A DNA stretch of 64,000 nt, from positions 57,179,202 through 57,243,201 of the forward strand of contig CM042157.1 of the NCBI GenBank assembly GCA_023376005.1. Direction: 5' to 3'. Source of the stretch: Doryteuthis pealeii (lineage: Eukaryota > Mollusca > Cephalopoda > Myopsida > Loliginidae). Below, piece by piece: positions 18,580 to 29,500 of the stretch (the stretch's first letter is position 1; every line of letters begins with the position of its first letter). Below the pieces are notes generated by a model. It saw only the letters and a list, made by a program, of their open reading frames with translations, was not told where the DNA came from and ran no database searches. The position numbers and the translations under genes were made by a program.

Positions 18580-19000
18580 CTCTTGAATATTTTAGCTTTT
18601 CCTTCTTTTTTCATTCCTTGTTTTCTTTCTTTTTTATTCCTCTTTTTCATTCTTTCATTTTCTTTCTTCTATTATTCCTTATCTTTTCTTTTTCATTCTT
18701 TGTTTTTCTTTTTAGCATAACTTGTTTTTCTTTCTTTTTTTATTCCTTTCTTTATCTTTATTTTTTGCATTTCTTGTTTTTCCAATTTCTCATTCCATGT
18801 TTATTCTTTCTTTTTTCATTCCTTGTTTTTCTTATTTTTTTGCATTCCTTGTTTTTCTTTTTTCTGTTTTATTCTTTCATTTTCTTTCTTTTTTTCATTT
18901 GTCATTCCTTACCTTTTATTTTTCAGTTCCTTATTTTCCTTATTAGCATAACTTGTTTTTCTTTCTTTTTTCATTCCTTGTTTTACTTGATTTTTTTTCT
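18580..19000. repeat. Minisatellite, inverted copy of 11480-12120
   Basis: Units of TTTTTTCATTCCTTGTTTTTCTT type repeat about 15-20 times. The Phe-rich plus frames are by-products. Confidence 0.85.
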
Positions 19001-19007
19001 AGAAAGA

Positions 19008-19135
19008 TGAGGGGTTTCCTACCTTTCCCAAGGGTATTAATCTGAAAGTGAATGCAATAGCACAACTGGAGTTTGAACTTGCTATGATATCACAGTCCAG
19101 CACATTACCTATTAGGCCATGGGGACTCCCACTCT
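19008..19135 (-). mobile_element. SINE family E, second minus fragment
   Basis: GAGGGGTTTCCTACCTTTCC, AAGGGTATTAATCTGAAAGT, GAGTTTGAACTTGC and CAGCACATTACC match the head half of SINE E, next to the end of the minisatellite. Confidence 0.7.
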
Positions 19136-19149
19136 GACATCAAGTATTC

Positions 19150-19692
19150 CTATAGTCTGCACACAGTAAACAATTATAGCTTTAGGTAACCATTCTTAAT
19201 ACAAATAATTTACAAGTGTTTTATAATTTATTTGAAGCATTGTGTTTATATTGGTTTTGTGGTTGGTTTTGAAGGTTATCACAATGCAAGGGTAAAGAAA
19301 AATAAGTTAACTATGGTGTTGTTTGTTAACCTCAAATTTATTCTTAATATTTTTGTTTGTTGTCACAACAGCTTCAGTTTCAGAAATCTTCTATTGATGA
19401 GATTTTATCTTGAAATATTTGAGAATAAATCACAGGTTAACAAGCACACCATAGTTACCTTCTTTTTTTTTACACTTGCATTGTGATAGCCTTCAAAACC
19501 AACCACCAAACCAAATAATTTACATATTGAATACAAATATTTTTTAAAGATCTATTTGACCCATAGGGCCCTAACTGATATTATCATTTCTAGTAAGGGT
19601 GGAGCTGGGAGTAATGGCAGATCTCCAGAACTAGAGCTTCACCATCATATGCAGTTTAGTATCATACTCAGGACACACCCTTGGAGTAGAGT
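19150..19692 (-). mobile_element. Retroelement family F tail, interrupted
   Basis: The left part 19150-19214 and right part 19525-19692 form one element (AGTAAACAATTATAGC, ATAATTTACA, then ATCTATTTGACCCATAGGGC and CACCATCATATGCAGTTTAG), matching 26925-27115. It is split by the hammerhead-related insertion. Confidence 0.7.
19215..19511. mobile_element. Degenerate member of the hammerhead element family with 13-bp duplication
   Basis: The direct repeat CAAATAATTTACA flanks it at 19202-19214 and 19512-19524. The ends contain GAAGCATTGTG, TTTTGAAGGTTATCACAATG and the inverted CATTGTGATAGCCTTCAAAA. Near 19394, TTGATGAG and CTTGAAAT are a decayed hammerhead core with C3 changed to T. No protein. 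Confidence 0.78.
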
Positions 19693-19700
19693 CTTATCTC

Positions 19701-19871
19701 GGTTATTTCCTATAAGTCTAACATGATCAAACTCTTGACTGATAAATTATTTATTGATCTACTAGGAAAAAAGAAGACGGGGTTAGGGTTAGGGTTTAGG
19801 TTAGTTTAATGGGGAAATAATAAATAATTTATCAGTCAAGAGTGGTTCCCCTTTGATTATGGGAAATAACC
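19701..19871. mobile_element. MITE with telomere-like core, copy 2
   Basis: The same ends as 13924-14156 (GGTTATTTCC ... GGAAATAACC), a shorter core with GGTTAGGGTTAGGG, and an 8-bp duplication CTTATCTC at 19693-19700 and 19872-19879. Confidence 0.88.
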
Positions 19872-19879
19872 CTTATCTC

Positions 19880-20317
19880 TTTGTAAGACATAGTGTATTC
19901 TAAGCTTGTCAACTGGGTAAAAGAGGTGGCTTTCTTTTGATTGTTTTATTGTTACGATTTCAGTGGCCATTCTTTAGGCTTCAAATAAGAGCACTTGAAG
20001 CCAGCAGAAATCCTTGGTAAAGAATCCTTTGGTTGTTCCTTGGTGCTCCTCAGTATTGCAAGTCCTCGTCAATGATTGCAAATGGATGTCTCTCAGTATC
20101 AGTGATTAAGTAGAAAACCAGTCATGCATTCTGGCTGTTGATTGGCTGAGGTTTAAACCATTTGACCTTGCTTAGTCTATAAAATTAAGTGGTGTATTGT
20201 AGCACACCTTATATACAGAATAATCCAACACTTATAAAGAGGACTCAGTACTACTCCTTTTGGGTTGATAAGGAGTAATTTTTCAATTTCATACTTTATC
20301 ATACAAAAGTAACTTCT
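19880..20317. other. Unassigned stretch
   Basis: No exon or named repeat recognised. Confidence 0.35.
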
Positions 20318-20612
20318 TAGAGTAATAGTGTAATGGTTATCATTGTAGGAAAATAGACATGGTGGCACAAGTTCAAATCCTAGACGAGGCTAGTTGCATT
20401 TTATATAGCACTAATACCCTTGGGAAAGTTATGCATCCAAATATTCTCCCTCCAGCTATTGGTAAATAGTAGGGCAGACTGGATACTTTAACTTTGGTAT
20501 GGCAACAGGTCTAGGAGAAAGAAAACTATGAATTAAAACCTGTTAAACTCCACTTAAAAATTGACCTTGTGTCACATCCTGCTCGTGCAGAGGTGTTGGT
20601 AAATACATACAA
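20318..20612 (+). mobile_element. SINE family A, near-complete plus copy
   Basis: From AGTGTAATGGTTATCATTGT and GTTCAAATCCTAGACGAGGC through GTAGGGCAGACTGG to ACCTTGTGTCACATCCTGCT and GTTGGTAAATACAT, in the same order as 52655-52945. Confidence 0.82.
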
Positions 20613-20737
20613 AGGAAACTTCTTGATAGCCCAATTGACTTGAAAGGGTTAAGGTTGATTCCTTCCTGTTTGGTTGTAGGGGGTGCTACTAGAAGCCAAG
20701 AATAGCCTGGCAGAGCACCTCCCTCTCCAGGTCTGGT

Positions 20738-21100
20738 TTGAATACAGTTTTCCTTCTCCTAGATCGCTTGGCATACCAAGGTTAAAGAACCCAGTCTGTT
20801 CTACTATTTACCCATAGCTGTAGGCAGATTAAGTTGGATTCATACCTTTCCTAAGGGTAAGAGCATCCCATTGTGATTCAATAGTTAGCAAGCTAGTCTT
20901 GCAGATTTCTTTCTTTGATCCTCACTGAAAGCCCCATACTTGTGACATTGTGTCACATCCTACATGTGGGGAACGGGTTGGGTAAATACCTACCTTCTCC
21001 AGGGGTATTAGTACTATGTGAAAGCTAACAGCCATATTCAGGATTTGAACTTTGAAAGCTGAGTCCATTTCCCATAACCATTACACCACAAGCACCTCCA
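20738..21100 (-). mobile_element. SINE family A, minus copy interrupted by SINE B
   Basis: The body 20738-20860 and head 20993-21100 (ending CCATTACACCACAAGCACC) are one minus SINE A. The split falls at ACCTTTCCTAAGGGTA / ACCTTCTCCAGGGGTA, a diverged 16-base duplication. Confidence 0.8.
20863..20992 (+). mobile_element. SINE family B nested in SINE A
   Basis: TTCAATAGTTAGCAAGCTAG, TTTGATCCTCACTG, GTGTCACATCCTAC and GGGTTGGGTAAATACC match the family. Nesting shows that B was active after A. Confidence 0.78.
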
Positions 21101-21206
21101 TATTCTATAAACTTACAGTTAAAAGGGGAATTCCCAACTTTTATAGTATTTAATTATAGTGGAGAAACTCAGGAATGTATCTTGAGTCATCTGGAATGTA
21201 AACTTA

Positions 21207-21584
21207 TCTATACATATATAAAGGTTAGTTTATGTGTATGTATGTCCAGATGAAACTATGAAAATAAAACAATTAATGACAAAGTAAATATGTATAAACA
21301 TTCACTATCACCAGATCTTACTTTCTGAGCAAAAATAATGAAGATTTGATTTATATTTGTGAAGATAACTAAAAAATAAAATTTAAATGATAACAGCGTG
21401 GATTTTTTTTTTCATTTTCTATTTTAAATAAGGGCATATAAATCAACGCAAGGTCTTTTTTTCATAGGGATTTAATGGAGCATCATGTGAGGATCCAACT
21501 TGCACTTCAACAATAATGGATCTGTGAGACTACCTTTTTATCCCCACCCCATCTACCCAGGCGATGCAGGGCAGCCACTTCTAG
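21207..21584 (+). mobile_element. Non-autonomous Helitron
   Basis: It starts A|TCTATACATATATAAAGG and ends with a CTACCCAGGC...GCAG hairpin region, CCACTT and CTAG|T. About 378 bp. Interior words (ATGTATGTCC, TTAATGACAAAGTAAATATG, CTTACTTTCTGAGCAAAAAT) match the minus-strand relative at 5039-5548. Confidence 0.78.
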
Positions 21585-21589
21585 TCAGT

Positions 21590-22059
21590 AATAAGACAGC
21601 CACATACCTTTGGAGATACATGCTGTGTTTGAAGTGATGTCATTTTGTTGAAATGTTTTGTAACTCCTGTAAATTTCTTTAATGGGAACTACCTATCAAA
21701 AGAATCTTGATATAATAAAAACCAGAGACCCATTTGACATGGGACAGTGAACACAACATTTTATTTGGTTGGTGATACAACTCTCTATATGTGGTGATCA
21801 TTTCAGTTGATTTATTTCAATTTGGGATTGACCAAGAATACAGCCTCTTTGGGAATCTAATAATCTTGGTACCTTAATATTTTAGAGACATTGTGAAGTG
21901 ATTTCTAAATGTCTTTACCTTTATTAGATGTCAAAAAATATTGGTGTCTATTTAGTAATGCCATCCTTCTGTTTTAGTAGGAAACAACTTTGAAATAAAG
22001 TATGAAACTAACACAAGAAATTATTAATATTAATTTTGACTAGTATTTCTTCCTTCTTA
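21590..22059. other. Unassigned stretch
   Basis: No gene recognised. Confidence 0.35.
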
Positions 22060-22720
22060 ATTTTCAGTCATTTTTTTTTTTTCACATTTTAATTTTTTTT
22101 TTAATTTAAAAAAATCTTATTTTGATTTTTAACATTTTTTATGACATATTCTTAGTGTTTTTTTAATTACATCATTTATTTGTTTTTTTATATTCTTAAT
22201 TTTTAGTGTTTTTGTATCACAGTATTTAAAAAAAATCAGATCTTAATTTTAGTGTTTTTTAAAATCACATTTGAATTTTTAATGTTTTTTAATCACATTT
22301 TGTGAGTGGCTTCTTGATTTTTATGGCTTTTTTAAAAAAAAAGCCACTAAAAATTGAAATGTTATAAAAAACGGCTTAATTCTTAAGTGACTTATTTTAT
22401 TACATCTTAATTTTTTATAGTTTTTTAAACACTATCTGCTAGTGTTTTTTTATTATCTCATTTTCTTAGTAGCTTATTTTATTACATCTTAATTTTTAAT
22501 GCATCCTTAAAATTACATTTTGTTAGCTGCTTTTTTAAATTACATTTTATAAGTGGCATTTTTTATTACATCTGAATTTTTAGTGGAATTTTAATTACAT
22601 CTTAATTTTTAGTGTTTTTCAAATTCACATTTTATTATTAATGGCTTATTTTATCATATCTTAAGTTTTAGTGGCTTATTTTGTCACATCTTTGTAGCTT
22701 TTTAAAAAAAATCCCAATTT
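22060..22720. repeat. Degenerate AT-rich tandem array
   Basis: The words ATTACATCTTAATTTTTAGT, GTTTTTTAAATCACATTT and GTGGCTTATTTTATTACATC recur about 15 times with unit lengths near 30-45. An old minisatellite. Confidence 0.7.
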
Positions 22721-22779
22721 ATAAGTGGCCATTTTAATAGCCTTTTTATATCCCTATTTATTAAAAAAAATAGTTCCCT

Positions 22780-22965
22780 TAGTAAACCATAATAATGAAA
22801 ATGTTGTTCCCACTCCTGAAAACAGTGCTGGAAGTCTTCAACTTTCAGTTGGTTCATCACAGTCTGTGGCATGTTCTCAGGAGTTCTCAAATTGCGACTA
22901 CAGAACTGAGTTTTGATATTTGGAAACAGAACTAATGAGGTTGTGGTACCACAGGAATATTCTTT
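22780..22965 (-). pseudogene. Mariner-type transposase C-terminal fragment
   Basis: The minus strand encodes LFPNIKTQF, then TPENMPQTV and KVEDFQHCFQEWEQHF, resembling the region after the last catalytic Asp of mariner transposases (FPxxK, then FQxCFxxWxxR). The rest is absent and stop codons follow. Two overlapping plus-strand frames have no recognised relative and are probably antisense. Confidence 0.5.
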
Positions 22966-23700
22966 TTTGCCAAAATTTTATTCACAACTGGGAGTATGTC
23001 TAGAAAGTAATGAAACTCATTTATTTTTCAGGTTGGTAACCATAATTGAAAATCAGCTGATTAATGTTGATTCAATGCCAATTGATCAAATCTGATGAGA
23101 GTCCTGATGTTGAGGGGGGGGGGTGTCCTGCTGCAATTAGGTTTCTGTTCTATCTTCCATTGTATCAAGTCAAGAATCTCCTTTTCTCCCACTTTCTCAG
23201 CCTCGTCTGATCATGTTACTCTCTAAACCAAGGAGAGACATGTTCTAGTCAAACCTAAGGTCAAGACCTATCATCAAACTATCAGTGATTTTCTACTGTT
23301 TAGTGTTATTTTAAACTACTCTACACTATCTACAAAAGATGATTGGCTATGCCTATCTATTATGTAACACTGACTTGTGTCATATTTTCCTCAGTTTGAA
23401 ATCGTCTCATCATGTTCATTTCCTACAATGGTAACCATTACCCCATTCACCTCCATATATTTTCATATTTATAAGCAATAATTTTGTGTATAAATTTTAT
23501 AAGAAAGCCAAAAAGTTATTTTGATTTTATCAAGTTTTAATGGACGGGAGCAATTTGCCAAATGTGTTAATGTTTAGGCTTTTATCCCCCCCCCCTTTGA
23601 AAAATAGGTTGACAACACAGACAAGTGTTACATAATTTATGGGTTGCCTATGAATTATGACTGTAGTGTAGTAAAATTTAAATGAGAGTATTGTAAATGG
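22966..23700. other. Unassigned stretch, possibly more of the mariner relic
   Basis: GAAACTCATTTATTTTTCAG near 23020 may be flanking transposon sequence. Runs of G (23114-23123) and C (23587-23597). No gene. Confidence 0.35.
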
Positions 23701-23708
23701 AGTAAAAA

Positions 23709-23955
23709 AGTAAGTAAAGTCATCGAGGTGGCCCCAAGTCGGTATCAACCAGACAGCAGGGAGTCTATCCTCTTTTCACTAGTGCTAGACCAAGGAGATT
23801 GTTTTTTAGTGTCTGAGGGGGACGCCGCACCTATCATCAGCTCCTCACTTTACCGCATGTATGCTGCTCATACGCTAGTTGGCGAGGGCCGGTATTGAAC
23901 AAGGAACCTTGTGGTTTCTAGCCGAATGCTCTACCAGCTAAGCTAACCCGGCCCT
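23709..23955 (-). mobile_element. SINE family D, full-length minus copy
   Basis: The complement starts GGGCCGGGTTAGCTTAGCTG, with GTAGAGCATTCGGCTAGAAA (box A region) and GTTCAATACCGGCC (box B), and runs to the GACTTTACTTACTT tail. This copy has the most complete tRNA-like head. Confidence 0.83.
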
Positions 23956-24709
23956 ATTTGTTGGGATTATTTCAGATATAAGATGTGCTATAAATACCCA
24001 CTTAGATTTATAGACTAGCCATGGTCATGTGATTGAATCTTGTAACCAATCACTGGCAATACCACTGGCTTGATAGAATACTTAAACCCCCCACATTGTT
24101 CATAATCAAAACTGCACTCTGTGAGGACAGACAGACATAGGATTGCCGGATCTTTACCAATACTCTCGAAGGACTTATACGATTACCAGTAACTGGGAAC
24201 ACTTTAGTAACCAAAGGATTCACATTGTCGACGGACTCTTTATCAAGGATCCAATTCCACCAGATAAGTGCTTCTGCTATAAGGCCAAGGAATGGCCCTT
24301 AAAAATGTAACACTATTGGGTATATAACACAAGTAAATAGACATAAAATAAGATATTAAGAAATTTTTTTGGGGGCAACTATAATGAAAATAACATAAAC
24401 ACCAACACATAAATATATGATAACAGTCTTCATTTTCAGATAGTATCACACAAGTTCTATTGGGTGGGGTGGGGTATTTGTATATGGAATTCTGAAAATG
24501 AAATCAATGAGTGTTGTTTTTTTTTTTTTGTTGTTTTGTTTTTGGCATGATTGCAAATTGAAACCCTATATTGAAAAAAAGAATGTTACTGAGAGGCGTT
24601 GGTAGAATGGCTAGGAAGTTTTTTTTTCAAAAATCTATTTCTTACCTACTTATTTTATTAATACAAATAAATTGAATATCTAATCTGTTTTGAACGCAAA
24701 TGAGTTACA
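23956..24709. other. Unassigned stretch
   Basis: No exon or named repeat recognised; poly-T and poly-G tracts near 24515 and 24467. Confidence 0.35.
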
Positions 24710-24872
24710 TGGTCCTCTTGTGTAATGGTTATTGTCATAAGAAATAAACATAGCAAACAATGTTCAAATCCAGGATAAGGCTATTTGTATTTTACATAGG
24801 GCTAATACTCTTGGGAAAGGTATGCATCCAACTATTCTCTCCTAGCTACAGGTAAATAGTAAAGCAGATATA
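24710..24872 (+). mobile_element. SINE family A, 5' half
   Basis: TTGTGTAATGGTTATTGTCA, GTTCAAATCCAGGATAAGGC, CTCTTGGGAAAGGTATGCAT and GGTAAATAGTAAAGCAGA; the 3' half is missing. Confidence 0.75.
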
Positions 24873-25139
24873 CCCACACCTCCATACACAATCATATACA
24901 AATACAGACCTAACCACTCATTCACATTTACATAGTCATTCATACACGCACTATCATGATGGACTCTCCCGTTGATCGACGTATGAGTGTTCATACAATG
25001 AACATCTGCACAGTGATTTGTTTATAGTGGCGAAGGCTTGTGTTGGACCATCCACACTTTTTGGAACAGTCGATAGGAAAGAATTGGTGCATCAAGGATT
25101 GCCACAAACCCAATCAACGACCGACCTCAGGAATTTTGA

Positions 25140-25355
25140 ATTCAGAGTTATCCCTCTCCTAGACTGGTTACCTACCCAAGGCTGAAGGGCCAGTCTGCCC
25201 TACTATTTAACCCATATCTGGAGGGAGAATATATGGATTCATACCTTTCCCAAGGGTATTAGCGCTATGTGAAATGCCAACAGCTTCGTCTAGGAATTGA
25301 ACTCGAATCGACGAGTCCATTTTCCATGACTCTAACCACTAGCCCACGCGCCTCC
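25140..25355 (-). mobile_element. SINE family A, minus copy
   Basis: From CTCCTAGACTGGTTACCTAC to TCTAACCACTAGCCCACGCG with box B complement GAATTGAACTCGAATC; a well preserved head. Confidence 0.8.
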
Positions 25356-25392
25356 ATACATACACACTATCATACATACATACAAACCTACA

Positions 25393-25515
25393 AGGATGTT
25401 TCATTGTGGTGTAATGGTTAGCAAGCTATTCCTGCAGATACATTACTATTGAATAGCAAGTTGATCCAAGGTGGATGACCCATAATTGCGACATCCTACT
25501 GGCAGTGAACAGGTA
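25393..25515 (+). mobile_element. SINE family B
   Basis: TTGTGGTGTAATGGTTAGCA and GCAAGTTGATCC head, GACATCCTACTGG body; diverged. Confidence 0.6.
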
Positions 25516-25845
25516 TTTTAAATACCTACATGAAAATACATAAATAGTTGGACAAGATCCACCTGTAATCACATAAAAAGAATAGAGAAACACACAAAAG
25601 AAAAAAAAAACTTTTTTTTAAGGAATCATAAATTAAATTTAAACAGAATTGTCAGAAATTTTCCAGAGATAAAAAAAAAGAAAAAAAAAAAAGTCAAAAT
25701 ATAACCAAGGAAAAAATTTCCCTTTGTATTTCCAATTACATAATTTGAAATACATACAGATGTCTACATTTCATTTAATGTAGACATATGTTATCTGTAA
25801 CTGATGTTAGTAGATATACAGAATAATCCACTAATATCTATTTCA

Positions 25846-26115
25846 TGGAGGCACTTGTAGTGTAATGGTTATCATCGTAGGAAGTTCAAATCCTGGACGA
25901 GGCAGTTTGCATTTCACATAGCACTAATAGAAAGGAATGCATCCAATTATTCTCCCTCCAACTATAGTTAAATAGTAGGGTAGACTCGGCTCTTTAACCT
26001 TAGTTAGGCAACCAGTCTAGAAGGAAAACTATAAATTCAAACCTGTTAAATTCCACTTAAGAAATTGACTGTGTCGCATTCTACTCATGCAGAGAAGTTG
26101 GTAAATGTATATTTC
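25846..26115 (+). mobile_element. SINE family A, plus copy
   Basis: TTGTAGTGTAATGGTTATCA, GTTCAAATCCTGGACGAGGC, GGTAGACTCGGCTCTTTAAC and GAAGTTGGTAAATGTATA. Lies just beyond the 3' end of the CHCHD7-like gene. Confidence 0.8.
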
Positions 26116-26347
26116 ATGTATATACATTTTTTAAAGACTTTATATAAAAAAAGAGAAAAAAAGAAGAAATTCACGTTGACAAAATATATATACACATATA
26201 CTAGTGATATTATATTTTGAAGAGTCTGGAAGACAGGAACCAAAATTTTTGAATGGTAAAACAAGTTAACTTTTATGTGAACTTCATATTTTACAAAAAT
26301 TTTTTTTTTTTACTCTGGAAAAATCTCTGCCATTTCGGGGGGAAAGG

Positions 26348-26379
<32 letters not shown>

Positions 26380-26452
26380 TATTTCCAATTTTAATATTTT
26401 GTCTCATACAAACATTTGTAATTCGCCAGCAACCATCCACCCATGCTCACAA

Positions 26453-26557
26453 TTATAACATATTACTAATTCGAGTTCTCCGGAGTTCTTCACGCTCTTC
26501 AAAGGGAGGTAAATGCGGTGTGATTCCAGCTAGTTTTCTTTCTTTGACTATATAAGA
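26453..26557 (-). CDS. CHCHD7: CHCHD7-like exon 3 (terminal)
   Basis: 34 codons and a TAA stop after a TTTCAG acceptor: SYIVKERKLAGITPHLPPFE then EREELRRTRISNML. Similar in position and pattern to the C-terminus of vertebrate CHCHD7. Confidence 0.82.
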   Translation of the reverse strand, partial: SYIVKERKLAGITPHLPPFEEREELRRTRISNML

Positions 26558-29500
26558 CTGAAATAAAAAGGAAAAAATACTTTAAAAAATGAAATGAAAT
26601 AAAATAAAACGATTGATTGAATGATTTTAACGACATGTCAACCTGTCAAGCGTTATTTTATTCCTAGAAGTTAGGGACTGTGTTCGTTGTATTTTGATAA
26701 TTTTTTGTGTAGTTGTTTCTTAAAGAATTTTTTATCACATCTATTATAATATCAAGAAGATCTATATAATACAAATAATTTGTACACAATTGTATGGTTT
26801 CAAGTATTCCTATCTAATACTAATAAATTATACAGTTTCCAGTAATTATTTCTATTTGATAATAATCATTTGTTTACACACAATTATATGGTTTCAAATA
26901 ACCAATAATAATCCTTAGTAAACAATTATAGCTTCGATTAACCATTATTAATACAAATAATTTACATGTATAGATGGGACTCTAACAGGTACTACCACTC
27001 CAGGGTCATAGTGGACCTCGGACTAATGAAAGGGTACTACATACTCTCCAGATCACCAAAACTTGAGGAGCCTAACCACTAGATGCAGTTTAGTGTCCTA
27101 CACAGGACACCTACACACTTTTTGGGGTGAGGGGTCTCTGCAGGGGATACAGGATGATCAAAGACATGAAGAAACAAAACGGTTACATACATTAACTCTT
27201 TGCCTACCAAATTTCCCCCACAACTGTACCAAATTGTCTTGGTATTTTTTACCTGTATGATGGGATATTTCAAAGTTCCCTATCTATTCACCTTAGAACT
27301 TATTCTATTCAAATAAAGTCCTATTATTTTTGTAATCCAAGTCCTTCTGGGTCTTACCTCTCTGCAGAGGTGCAGTCGTGGTATTCTATAGCCCCAGCTG
27401 ACAGGGAGGACTGTTTTTGAAAAAAAAAACCTAATAAATACAGTGGAACCTTGGTTCTCGAACAACTGAAATTGAATAATTCAGAGTTTGAACAAAAAAT
27501 TTGAGTAAAAAAGGCCTCAGTTATCAAACATGTTGTTAAATAAAAGAGGAAAGCAAATGCAGAGAAAGAAGATTCAACTGATCTCAAGAGACAGAGAAGG
27601 GAAAAACCCCAGAAGGACAATTACCCAGTCATTTTATGGATGGAGAATAACCCTTCCTCCACATATGCCATCACATTGCAGCCAAAATTGTGTGTAAAAA
27701 TGATAAAGAATTAGATTAGATATTACTTTTATTATGCTTTTCTTTTTTGTATTTACATTTTGATGTGTTATCTGTTGTTTAAATACACGTCTTTCCATAT
27801 TATATGTAACTGTAGGCACATAAATAGGCATTCATCTAATGTCAAGAATGCATAAATCCACATTACACTATTTTTCATCGGAAATATTGTTTCAGTTCTT
27901 GAAAAAGAAAAAAAAAAAAAAATCGGTTCTCAACATAATTTAGAATGAATTATGTAAGAGAACTGAGATTCCACTGCACATAACTGAACAGTTTTGTGTG
28001 CAGCAAGAAAAATGAGAAGAAACACACAATTATTCCTTGAGTAACAGTCGTAACTTAACCTATGGAATTTCTTATCTGAAAATAACTCCATCTTAAAAAG
28101 TGAAAAGTTGAAAATGAAAATGAATATCCAAGAGCAAAAGATCATAAGAATCCCAATCAAAATAATGACAAATTATTTCCAAATATTCGTCAACCATCAT
28201 CAAGTCATGCTAACAGTATGGATTCCCATGACTCTTTCTCGCCACCCATTCCTATCAGCCATCTGGCAAGTCCTCCAGTATCTGCACAGAGCTGATGAAT
28301 GTAAGTTTTTGCTGGTTGGTTAACACTGGTGTGTCCAGGTGTGGTTGTCCATAGAAGAATGTCACTTATGAGTTCATCCGTAATTCTCCAGCATGTCTTA
28401 TCTTTGGAAAGTTTGTGTGATAGGAGGCAAGTGGCCATACAGCTGCTTTTCTGAGGTGCTGCTTTTAGGATTTGTTTAAAACAAAATGCAGCATTCTTGT
28501 GTAGTTCCTATCTAGCTTTTTGTTAAAGTCCAAGTGATGCACCATACAGTAGCACACGACTACAACTACAATCTATAATAGTTTCTGCAGGATATTGCTG
28601 GCCTTTTTTTTAGCATGAAGCCTTTTTCTTTTAGGAGATCTAATGATGTTTGTATTTTAGGCAGATTATAAATTTATATGGTGCTAATGTATTTCCTTGA
28701 AGGACTCCAGTGATGATGTAAAAAAAATCTGTGTCACCCTAAGATGATGAAAGAACCATTGCTTCCGTGTCTTGTAGAGCAACATTATACCAATAACAGT
28801 TTCTCTGAGGAGACCATATACTTGTAGTATTTGCTCCATTTTTCCTCTGTGTATGGAATCAAATGTCCGGGATAAATCTACAAACAGTAGAGTTGCTTCG
28901 AGATTTTTTGCTCGAAATGATTTGACGAATAGTCAGGATCTGAGAAGTTGTGGATTGATTGGTAATCTGAACATTAGTTACATAAATGAGAGTAACCTCC
29001 CCTTGTATGTTTCACTTTGAGGAAGCAATCTGTTTTGGTTGGCCATTTTCATTTCACCGTATATCTACACTGAAAATACAAATTTGTTCGAATCAATACA
29101 ACTGCATGTTTTAACACAAAAATATCATCAAATGTGTTCTTAATTGTGCTTGCGCATTATTTGAAATGAAGTTAATTGTTATTAAGAACACATTTTATGA
29201 TATTTTTGTGTTAAAACATGCAGTTGTATTTATTCGAACAAGTTCGTATTTTCAGTGTAGATTTACGGCGAAATGAAAATGGCCAACCAGAGAAACTGTT
29301 ACTGGTATAATGTTGCTCTACAAAGACATGGAAGCAATGGTTCTTTCATCTGAGGGTGACACAGATTTCTTTTACATCATCACTGGAGTCCTTCAAGGAA
29401 ATACATTAGCACCATATGAATTTATAATCTGCCTAAACTACAACATCATTAGATCTCCTAAAAGAAAAAGGCTTCATGCTAAAAAAGCACTAATGTTCAG

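Noticed and set aside
22725..23095. Plus-strand frames at 22.7-23.1 kb as a gene
   Set aside because: The minus strand there carries mariner transposase-like blocks, so the plus frames are probably antisense; no splice structure joins them convincingly.
23085..23115. CTGATGAG near 23.09 kb as a hammerhead core
   Set aside because: No GAAA with flanking stems follows.
28101..28296. Plus-strand Ser/Pro-rich frame that looked like a transcription factor C-terminus
   Set aside because: It is antisense to the LINE C-terminal region on the minus strand, whose conserved blocks explain the openness.
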